Below are positions 10,713 through 19,683 of a DNA stretch of 22,294 nt, one piece after another (the first letter of the stretch is position 1; every line of letters begins with the position of its first letter). The notes beneath the pieces were generated by a model. The model searched no databases, was not told where the DNA came from, and saw only the letters and a list, made by a program, of their open reading frames with translations. The stretch is from Gryganskiella cystojenkinii (lineage: Eukaryota; Mortierellomycota; Mortierellomycetes; Mortierellales; Mortierellaceae): contig JAAAIG010000659.1 of NCBI GenBank assembly GCA_015852425.1, positions 1-22,294 on the forward strand. Direction: 5' to 3'. Both the position numbers and the translations under genes were made by a program.

Positions 10713-12159
10713 ATGTCATGCCCAGCAGGATTCAACTTGAATGCAAGGCCTAATCCTATCACCCCTTTCGCAGCTGCTACAGAAAGGCTTCGACCAGGTG
10801 ACCGTTTTCGGTACTGGGACTACGACACTCTATGGACGGGAGACCACTACTCTGCCAGTCAACTCGAACCACTTCGTCTTTTGGGAGATGACCTTGCCGA
10901 CGATGCGGTGAAATATCTAAGGATAAAAAGAGGTCAAGACGCGTACAAGGTCTTGATGGCATATACCATGCGACCAGAGATTGAACAAGAAAGCCCTGCG
11001 CCTCGTTTACTGTTGGGAAATATGACGGCAGTCCCAAACTGGGTTGATTGGGAGCAAGTCGGTCGTGGCCAATCAGTATTCCGGTAAGACAACATGGAAC
11101 TCCTGTCGATTTTTTCTGACAGACACATGCTAAAAACTCATTGACCATGAACCTTCATGTTTCTCATCGATACCAATTTCAAGGCGTTACTGCCTATTCA
11201 TCATTCCTGCACTCTTCCACTTTTCCCTTGCTGGAGGGTTTTCGCTCCCAAAAATTTCAACAGTCCTCAACTCGACAGGATACATCGCTGGCTCTAAATC
11301 CAGAAAACGAATCTTTGAGACTGTACAGTTCCTCCTTGACGTCATTAACTCTCTCGAGTATATCCAACCAGGTGGAGCTGGGTGGGTTTCCATTCTGCAG
11401 ATCCGGCTCCTTCACGCAAATGTACGCATGCGTCTCCGCCGAATCAGCCACGCCCATTCGTCAATCTACAGTGTCGAAAAGCATGGGGTCCCTATCAACC
11501 AGGAGGATCTCATCTTCACCTTATTCTCATTCTCGAACTCGAACTGGGGTGTTATGGAGAAACGGATGAACGTCAAGATGTCGGTACAGGAACGCGAGGA
11601 TTATTTACATTTGTGGCGGTATCTCGGAAGCCTGATGGGCGTCAATGATGTACTCGGAGCGATGACAAGTCCCAAGCGAGCGGATGCTTGCCAGGAATCC
11701 ATTCTCTTGCATCTTTCAGATCCGGATGTCCAAAGCGGCGAGATGTGCATTGCCATGTTAAAGAACGTTACTCCACCGTCTCGGATTGTGACCATACTCG
11801 GCTATGCGGTGGGGAGAACCGACCCAGCATTTGGTATTCATATGGCTGTGTCAGAGCACCTTGTAGGACAAGAATTTTGGGAGCTCAGTAAGCTGTCTCC
11901 GGTAGCATGGCCGTACCGGTGGATCTGGAGAATAATATTGAGATTGATCAAGCTCGATCTTTGGGTTGCGACACACTCACACTGGTGGTTACAGTTGCGG
12001 ACCATGTGGGTTACATGGTACGTCTCTTCAAGTCTCCCGAGCGAACTTGGTAATACGCGGACAGAGTATGCGTTGAAGGAGGTCCCGCAGGATCGGAATG
12101 TTTTCGCAGATAATCTGGAAAGAGAAAGAACCGTGAAAGGTACCTCAAGATATCTATGA
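10713..12159 (+). CDS. DUF2236 family (mpaB/Lcp catalytic-type) putative haem oxygenase, 448 aa
   Basis: Exons 10713-11083 and 11184-12159, joined in phase by a 100-nt GT-AG intron. Residues ~120-380 match the DUF2236/ER-bound oxygenase mpaB-type pattern: GQSVFRRY, then SLAGGFSLPKISTVLNSTGY (about 138-157), LQIRLLHANVR (about 195-205), GVPINQEDLIFTLFSFS, and EREDYLHLWRYLGSLMGV. In the bacterial latex-clearing protein LcpK30, as I recall it, Arg164, Thr168 and haem-ligand His198 are the family-conserved set. Arg166, Thr170 and His201 here have nearly the same spacing, so a b-type haem is likely. The substrate is unknown. The start at 10713 is the first ATG of the open frame; residues 1-120 are soluble and show no signal peptide, while hydrophobic stretches lie near the C-terminus. 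An AATAAA 31 nt past the stop supports the end at 12159, but alternative splicing into a downstream frame is possible (see findings). Confidence 0.85.
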
Positions 12160-12189
12160 ATCAAACTATAAGGATTCCAACTATAATAT

Positions 12190-12195
12190 AATAAA
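12190..12195 (+). terminator. AATAAA polyadenylation signal after the DUF2236 gene
   Basis: AATAAA 31 nt downstream of the TGA at 12157-12159. It would lie in an intron if the gene extends into the frame at 12202-12319. Confidence 0.4.
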
Positions 12196-12714
12196 AGAGA
12201 AATGGGCTGGACATACACACCTGCATTTCTGGCATCCATGGCAGCTAAGCTCTTCCTCGAGGGACAAGCTCCATGTGAAAGCGCATCCATCGGTCAGCAT
12301 TTGATGGAACAGCACGTATGAGGGGCAAGGCGGCGTTATGTAGCAAATAACAGGGAATGAGCACATATAAACTGGAACTGAATTGCTAACAAAATACGCG
12401 TCTGTAGAGCCTTGCGTAAATACGGACTCGGATCATTGCGACAAAAAGACCAACCTCAGGAAAGAGATGAAGACTGCGGTGGGCTTGATAATGAAGTTGC
12501 AGCCCGAAGGCAACGTCTGAGTAGTTGACCTTCATGTTCTTGGTAAGTTTTGCGATTATATCCTGCTGCAAACTGGGAATGCCGATCTTCTGTCACTCGC
12601 TTTTCTCAGAGCCTTTGATTGCGTTGTACAGTAATCCATGAAGATCTGTGGAAAAGGCGCCTATGTCATGTATAGGTTTGTGTCTGCATGCAGGATGAGT
12701 GCTTGGTCCATAAA
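12196..12714. other. segment between convergent genes with unexplained splice-like signals
   Basis: On plus, a 39-codon frame at 12202-12321 (MGWTYTPAFLASMAAKLFLE and onward) is followed by a GTATGAG donor-like site at about 12317. A GCTAAC branch-point-like site and a CTGTAG acceptor follow just before 12407. The next stretch has a frame starting ALRKYGLGSLRQKDQ. On minus, a frame at 12386-12571 overlaps it. These could be 3' exons of the DUF2236 gene or a relic; the phases do not join with canonical sites throughout, so no gene is called. Confidence 0.35.
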
Positions 12715-12720
12715 TTTATT
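12715..12720 (-). terminator. AATAAA polyadenylation signal of the acyl-CoA-binding protein gene
   Basis: TTTATT on plus, so AATAAA on minus, about 21 nt beyond the stop codon that ends at 12741. Confidence 0.55.
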
Positions 12721-12740
12721 AATACTACTGTACATGATTA

Positions 12741-15428
12741 TCACCAATAGCCGTTCCGTCGGCCTGCATTAAGTACATATTGCTGGTTTCGTTGACCTCT
12801 CCTCAAAATATCAGTCGACCATCTCAAGAACGCACGCCAGCCTGCTTCGCCTTCCCTTCGACCTTGACCAATGTACGCCAAAATGGCATATGCGATTGGG
12901 CTCTTTCTCTTGTATAGCACGGCAAACACGATCAGCAAGAGAACAGCGTTGATCAAACCCTGGCGCAAGATCAACTTGAGGATTCCTCTAGCCGAACGAC
13001 GCTCCTGCGCTTGCGTTTGGGATTTGATCTTGAGCGATTGTTGCAAGAGGTCCAGTCGTTCATGGAGGACAGAGATATCGGTCTGGAGTCGAACCACTTC
13101 GGTTTCCAAGAGTTGGGTCGAGACCAAGTGAGGGCAGACCACGGTCACGGACTGGTTCGTCACTGGATCCTTGACGACGACAGCATTGGGGTTCATGGGT
13201 CCAGTTCCTGAACCAGATCCAGCAGAGAGAGCTGAGGACGCAGCACGAGCAGAGGCAGCGGCCAGGCTGCTCTTGAGAGCTGAAAATCGAGAGACGATAC
13301 CCTGTCCAATCCTCTTGCCCTGACTTGTCGCAACATTGACGGCCGAAGAGCGAGTAGAACTTGGAGCAGAGACAGAGGCAGGTTCAGTTGCAGATCGGAG
13401 GTGGCGAGCTAGTGGTTGGTGGGTATCATCTTGATCGCAGACTGCATTGTAAGACTCTTTTGTGGACGATTCGTCTTGATTCGACTGTGGTGCCGACGAT
13501 GGCAACGACGAGGATGCTGCAGATGCCTGGGCGGCTCTGGCTTGTGCAAACGTGGCTGCTGGGCACATTTGACCAGATGCCGCAGTCTTTTTCGAGACTG
13601 GACACACCAATCCTTCCATCGATGCGTGTGGTGAGGAAGCCGAGGCTACATGAGAAGTTATTGACAGATCTTGCTCATCCACGAGAGATCCCAATGCTGC
13701 AGGCGCTGAGGTTGGTGTAGAAGTATCATGAAGAGCAAAAACACGGTACGGCTGCACAGTTGGTGAGGCCAGCACAGCCTTTTCCGAGAGTGGTTCGATA
13801 ACCTTGGCGTCCTCGACCGTTACTGGTGATGCTAGTCTCGCGCTTTCTTTGCGCGCTCCTTCAAAAATGATTGAATGTACCTCGCCGCCGTGAATGTCGT
13901 CTTGCTCGTCCTCGTCCTCGTCCTCGTCCTCGAAAACACCCTCGTCCACAAACTCCTTTACATCGAGATCTTGTTGCCGATATGGCGCAGGGATAACTGT
14001 TGGCGATTGAGAGAATGACGGATCGCTGATGTTTCGCTCTTCGAGCTCGCTTTCGTCATATTCCTCCGAGGACTGGTATACTTCGTCGTGGTCTTCGTCC
14101 TCTTCTACCTCATCGTCAGTCTCGCTCGTTTGCTCTTTTGCTTGGACATGATCTTGATCTGTCTCCTGACTCTGTACCTCCTCAGTATGCTCTGCACGGT
14201 GACGGTCCTGTCCTGAGGATGAGAACGACTTTCGAACCTCTGCCTGGTAGGCATCGTCGTCGAGGATCTCTTCCTCGACAACAGTCTCCGTGATTTCGTG
14301 GTATCCCAGATCGCCTCTGGCTTCCGAATTCCTGTGAGCCTCCTGGTTATCATCGGTTTCGATATCGGGGAGATTTTCGCTAGCGAGCTCATAGACGGAA
14401 GTTGCAGCAGAGCGCAGGCCACCGGTAACAGTCGACCGGGTGGAATGTGCGATGGAACCCTGCCGGGTTCGTGTTGGACGCAGAGAAGGGGACGACGAGT
14501 TTGGTGGTTGTTCCGAGGATATTGAAGTTTCTTCAGAGTGGATGATAGGAGGTAAATCCTTGTTTGTGTTGAGTGTAGAAAATGTTGGCGAGGATGATCT
14601 GGAGGGTTTCTGAGTAATCTCTTCTGCAAGCGCCACATGATCTGGATGGCTCCCAGGTTTCGTTAATGACTATTATTATACACATAAGGTTAGTATTCAT
14701 ATCAATAGAGCAACGGCATCACAGCAATTATGATCATCGCAACTCACATTGACGACCAAATCGACATAGATATCCTGTGCCTCAGTCTTGGTTTTCCCCC
14801 GCATGTTTGCCCAGGCTTGCCACTTGCTCCTGGCTGCAATCTCGAAGAACGGCGGTTTGAGTCCCATCACATCACCTTTGGTGGCTTGTTTGTACGCACC
14901 ATAGAGCTGTTTGGATCGAAAAAGAAAAAGTCGATCGCCAGGAAGAGTGAGAAAGCGAGTAAATAAAAATGGGTCTCATAAAAATGTGAGTGTCTGTAAA
15001 GTGACTTTCACATGTGGTGCTTGACCAACAAACACAACAAACAAACAAACAAAATCTGGCACACGACAAAAGATACAAGATGGGACAAATGAAAAGAGGG
15101 GACCTTTTACCAGAAGCTGGTCTTCAGGCGCAAAGACGACGACATCGCTGCCACTACTGCTGCTACCACTACTGGATGTCAACAGGGTATGGGTATCGGC
15201 AACGGTGCGGTTGCTAGTGTTGACAACATGGACTGCGCGGTCAAACGGGGTCAGACCGGGGACGGTGGTTGAGAGAGCAGGCAAAGGCGTGAGTGGTGGT
15301 GAGCGTGAACGGACAGCGGCCTGCGAGAGCGGTCGACGAGGAGAGGAAGGAGATGTAGGAGAGACCGAGGAAGAAAATGTGGGTGGAGGAGAAGAGGACG
15401 ACGATGGACTATATGTGGAGGCGGACAT
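12741..15428 (-). CDS. membrane-anchored acyl-CoA-binding protein, ACBD5/Atg37-like, 801 aa
   Basis: Exons 15428-15111, 14906-14748 and 14669-12741, all phase 0 with GT-AG introns. Residues ~62-159 form an acyl-CoA-binding (ACBP) domain: FDRAVHVVN, then LYGAYKQATKGD across the first junction, ARSKWQAWANMRGKTKTEA and YVDLVV. Lys112 (YKQAT), Lys134 (SKW) and Tyr153 fit the ligand-contacting positions of classical ACBP. A Ser-rich insert (about 84-94) lengthens the first loop. A long, disordered, very acidic middle follows, with an EDEDEDE run coded by a short repeat near 13909-13932. Then comes a coiled coil (LETEVVRLQTDISVLHERLD) and one membrane segment (about 725-745, GLINAVLLLIVFAVLY) with a basic tail of about 56 residues. 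Domain order and a C-terminal anchor next to a coiled coil match peroxisomal ACBD5 and yeast Atg37 (contact sites, pexophagy). Peroxisome targeting is inferred; ER or other membranes are possible. Confidence 0.88.
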
Positions 15429-16440
15429 GTTGTTTGAGAATGAAAAAATGGGTTTGTTCAGACGTCGGTCATTCGTTCAATTGAAAGCGACCCTTGAACT
15501 GACTGAGAAACAAAGAAAAAAAAAAGGTTGGAAGAGCAGGGAAAGAAGGAATAAAAAAGACGAAAGGGAAGGCGCAAAGGACGGGTCGGGATAGATGGAG
15601 AGGAATTAGACAAAGAAGAGATGCAAGTGCAATTGTGCATAAGAGGTGCAAGTTTTGTTATTTTTCGCATTTTTAAGCCGAGGAAAGGAGAGGGCAACAC
15701 GAACGGACAAATCTATCCTTCGCAACGGCTGCGATCGGCTTCCTTTCTTCTCTTCGCATCGGAGCGGAATAGAGTCAGAACGGGGAAGAGCAGTGATGGT
15801 CCGTGAAAAAAGTGGGATCGATGAAACCATTAAGGGGCACATGACAAAAGTATATTTGTTAAGGGGTCGTCGAAAAATCAGTGTCTTTGGCACGTTTCCA
15901 CAGGGTCTTCTCTGATATGTGGTTTGTTGTTGCCCAACACCTCATTTCTTTGGTGGTACCTGTGCCTTTGTTTGTTTTGTGCCACTCTCTTTCCCCCATC
16001 TGTTGCCGTCTGTGACCAACCAGAGATCTGTGAGGACGGGAACAAAACAGGGACAAGGCCATGATGATGTCTTTTCGGAACTGTTTGGTGGTCAAACAAA
16101 AAAAACAGATAATTGATCAAGGCATGCTCGGGCTGGAGATGTGTGTCCTTTGTCAACGGGAAAGAAAAGTGATGGATCAAACGCTGGTCGGTCAGAGGGA
16201 AAAGGCAAGGTCCAAGGTCATGGTCTCTGTAGCCGGGCCAAATTAGGGTATGTGAGCAAACAAACAGCATAAAGACGACTCTTTCCTTTCTCCTTTCTTT
16301 CGTCTCTCCATTCTCTTTCATCGCACATTCTCATTCTTATTCCCAACTCCATTCGCAACCCCACGGTTTCTTTTTTTGATCTCTGCTTCTTCTCCCGTCT
16401 TCTTCGCCACTCTTCCCTCCTCCACCTCGACTGTTTTGTC
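15429..16440. promoter_or_regulatory. divergent promoter region between the ACBP-domain and SPX-hydrolase genes
   Basis: About 1.0 kb separates the two start codons. The part next to the ACBP gene (15430-15600) is purine-rich on plus, so pyrimidine-rich on its coding strand. The part next to the SPX gene (about 16273-16440) is a strong CT-rich tract on plus. Each gene therefore seems to have its own pyrimidine-rich core promoter. No TATA box or repeated operator is evident, and no coding frame is convincing. Confidence 0.55.
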
Positions 16441-19400
16441 ATGAAGTTTGCCAAACAGCTTGCCCTCCGAAGTATCCCCAGTTGGGCACCTTACTATCTC
16501 GACTACAAGTCATTGAAGCACTACATCAAGTCGTCCTTCAAGGATGTCGCTGGCAAGTGTTATGTCTATTTCTCACTTCTCTTTTCTCTTTTCTCTTTTC
16601 TCGATGATTCCTCTTGACTTTCCCATGACTCTTTCGACGCTAACCATTTGTGTCCTTCTTTCTTCTTTTATCTCTAGAACCCTTGGGTTCGCTCGAGAGC
16701 GCGGATCACGAGGATCATCATCCTACTTCTTCAGGCAAACTAAAGGGAGAGGAGGTAGATCAAGATATTGAACCTGTCCTGGACCAACCCAAAGGCTCTC
16801 CCGACAGTCAAGGCCCCGTTATGGATGCAGACTCGGAAACGGCCAGTCCCGCTATCACCATCGCCGTCGATCCATCTTCCTCAACAGCAAAACATCATCG
16901 AGCTTTGACCGGGAATGCCAATGAGCACGAGGCATCAACCGGCGAGAGTAAAGATGAAGATTCTGAGGAGGAGGCAGCCCGCGAGGCAAGCATCAAAATC
17001 ATTGTCGATGGCTTTAAGGCTCTTTTGTGGGCTGAACTGGAAAAAGTCAATGCTCGTTACGAGGCTCAAGAGCGTATTGCTGGCGTGACAATGGAACGAT
17101 TGAATGCTGGGGTAAGTTGTCTTGAGGAGGGGGAGAGGGAAAAAGACGAATAATGAACTCTACGGCCGAGAGACAGCGAGGGCATCGGGTGGTACGATGA
17201 AGGGATTGGGATTTTGCAAGTGGAATAGAGTTTACACCGCCAAAAAAAAAAAAATTGACAAAAAGAGAAGAGAGAAAACGAGGGGGAAGGCCTCGAATGA
17301 GAAAGTTGAGAAAAGGGCTGTGAGAACGAGACAATCGTACAGCTTCGATCGTCCCACTGACTTTCTTCGTGTCACTAATTACCTCGTCCATCTTTTTTGG
17401 CTGTGCCCTAATGCATCGAACCACATTTAGTGGCGCGCAAACTTTACGCCAGCCGAGTTGAAGCAATGGCAAGTCACGCGTATTTTTTTGTTGTTTTTAG
17501 CGCTCTGGAGTCTAGCATGTCCCTTCCATCAAACGACTTAGACAGCGATCCTAACACGAATCTGTCGTCAAATAGGCGCGCGGACTTGACGGTGCTGATT
17601 CTTAATCTAGAGTACCTGCTTGAGTTCAGCCAGACCAACATTACTGGCTTTAAAAAAATTATCAAAAAGTTTGACAAGTCCTACCGCAGTTGCCACCCGA
17701 CAGTGGAGCCCGTCTCATCCTCCGCCTCCTCGACCTACCAATCAGAACACGGACACCATAATCACGGCAATGGTCATCAGGATGCGATCGCCTATCTCGG
17801 AACCTCGGTCGAGTCCGACACTACAGGACCCTTGTCCATGTTTAATGCCCTGGGCATCCACAGTCGGCACACGCCCACGATTTACTTGCCTAACAGCTAT
17901 CCCGAGCCTGCCTCCAGTCTGCACCCACAGGAACCTTTTATCCGACATGTGCAGTCGCCGAACACGCATTCCAAGAGTGTCTTCTACCATCACTATTATG
18001 GAGGTATATCTGCGATGAGCCTCGAGTTTTGGAAGATGATGACAGAAAAGACTTTTGCAAAGAGCGAAAAGGACGAGCGTCTCCTGGCTCAAGCAAGAAC
18101 GGTAAGTTTCTTCGCTTTTTCTACCTCTATGTTCTGACCAGCATATATAGGTGTCAAAATAGAAAAGATTTGTTCACATCTTTCTTTATATGCTCTTCTA
18201 GCTCTGGAGAAAGCGTACGCCAGTCGTGCCAGAACAGGTGTCCCCTCTGCTGTTGAATGTGGATCCGAAGGACTACCCTGTCTGGGATGACCTGGATCTA
18301 GAGAGCTTGCCCTCGGGACGATTGACGCGACTGTGGGTAGTCCTAGCCGAGGACGCTATGAGCACTCCTATTCGTGTACCTGTGATTATTGCAAAAGGAG
18401 TCCGTCCGGGTCCCGTTGTGGGTTTGGTAAGAGGAACAGAGCCAAAAGAAAAAGATTTTTTTTTTTTACAAGGTCCGCCACTAATCTTAATTTCTTTTTT
18501 GGTCCACATGTGAATTCTATTTATTTTATTTTTTTTTCCACCCCTTTTAAAACACAGACAGCAGCGTTGCACGGAAATGAACTGAACGGAATCCCTTTGA
18601 CCCATCGATTGGTGCTTCAGGAAATTCAGTGCAAGGCTTTGCATGGTATTGTGGTCGCTGTTCCTGTTGCAAACGTTCCCGGATATTTAGCCCAACAGCG
18701 CGGCTTTAGTGACGGAACGGATCTTAACAGACTTATGCCTGGGTAACAACAAAAAAAAAAAAATTGAACATGGTTTTACTTTCTCAAGGTATTGGCTAAT
18801 CACACCAAAGCGACAATGCTCACTGACACTGACCTTCTCATCATAGAAAAAAAGATGGAACGACCTCGCAGGTTTATTCTTACAACCTGATGACGAGAAT
18901 AGTTCGCCATTTCACCCATCTCATTGATTTGCACACCGCATCCAAAGGACGTGTCAACTCTCTGTATGTCCGCGCCAACATGCAAAATCCAATAACTCGC
19001 CACATGGCTCGTCTTCAGAACCCACAGATCATTGTCCACAACACTTCTCCAGACGGTTCGCTTCGTGGAGCTGCGATGCAAGAGTACAATATCCCCGCCA
19101 TCACGGTCGAGATTGGCGATCCTGCTCGGTTCCAGAAGAGATTTGTAAAAAGCGCAATCTTGGGTGTCACAAACATCCTCAGTCACTTGAAGATGATTGA
19201 GGACGATCATGAAGTTCAAGACTATGACCCCGTTGTCTGTGCAAAGAGTGTAAGTGACCGAAAACAAAAGCTCTCAAGAGAGTGAAGAGCTTGTTATGCC
19301 TCTTTTGAGAATGAGATCTTGATCATTACCGCTCCTTTTTATTTTGTTTGTTCCGAAATTCTGAAAATAGTACTGGATCTTTACCAAAGGAGGAGGAATT

Positions 19401-19625
19401 TTGAACGTGTTGCCGGATGTCAATACCTGGGTGAGGAAAGGCGAGCTCATTGCGACACTGCACAACATCTTTGGTATGGAGGAGCATCGCTATTTCGCGC
19501 CTGAGGACGGCATTGTTGTCGGTAAATCAGTTGATCCCGTTTGTCAGAGCGGATGCCGCATTCTTCATCTTGGTGTCGTTAGCGATCGATACCCGGAAGG
19601 CAAGATCAACGACGGACATTTGTAA
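16441..19625 (+). CDS. SPX domain fused to AstE/AspA-type zinc hydrolase, about 750 aa
   Basis: Exons: 16441-16552, 16678-17111, 17431-17468, 17501-18101, 18202-18426, 18558-18742, 18847-19249 and 19371-19625. The N-terminus is an SPX domain split by an acidic insert: MKFAKQLALRSIPSWAPYYL at residue 1, with Tyr22 and Lys26 fitting the inositol-phosphate pocket; KIIVDGFKALLWAELEKVNA; and the lysine-rich helix TNITGFKKIIKKFDK (about 240-254). After a His/Ser-rich linker comes a complete succinylglutamate desuccinylase/aspartoacylase domain: VPVIIAKGVRPGPVVG, the HGNE zinc site (His475, Glu478), DLNRLMPG (Arg528), DLHTAS (His561), and catalytic-type Glu620 in TVEIGDP. The last ~85 residues form the family's C-terminal beta domain. 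The activity is likely hydrolysis of an acyl-amino acid or similar amide, under phosphate control; the substrate is unknown. The first intron needs a GC donor to keep frame. The third (32 nt) is uncertain, so residues ~183-200 may be wrong. Confidence 0.85.
16553..16677 (+). other. GC-AG intron in the SPX-hydrolase gene
   Basis: Donor GCAAGT directly after codon position 1 (GCT G), CTAAC branch-point-like sequence at about 16639, acceptor TCTCTAG. Only this donor joins the SPX N-terminus to the next exon in frame; the nearby GT choices give a stop or the wrong phase. Confidence 0.7.
17469..17500 (+). other. possible 32-nt GC-AG micro-intron in the SPX-hydrolase gene
   Basis: The exon beginning WRANFTPAELKQ must change register before ALESSMSLPSN. 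Removing 17469-17500 (GCAAGT donor, T-rich body, TTTTTAG acceptor) restores the frame. A 38-nt GT-AG alternative (17473-17510) also works but has poor sites. An indel in the T runs (7 and 5 T) could instead explain it. Confidence 0.35.
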
Positions 19626-19677
19626 AGAGAAAAAAAATGCTTATGCGATATAGACTTGTGATAACTCATTCGAGACA

Positions 19678-19683
19678 AATAAA
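19678..19683 (+). terminator. AATAAA polyadenylation signal of the SPX-hydrolase gene
   Basis: AATAAA 52 nt past the TAA at 19623-19625. Confidence 0.55.

Noticed and set aside
15205..15594. 129-codon plus-strand frame opposite the first exon of the ACBP-domain gene
   Set aside because: Antisense shadow of the Ser/Pro-rich N-terminus and its purine-rich upstream region.
15891..15897. CACGTTT, similar to a weak Pho4 site, in the divergent promoter
   Set aside because: A single six- to seven-base match in 1 kb is expected by chance; no second site or strong CACGTG was seen there.
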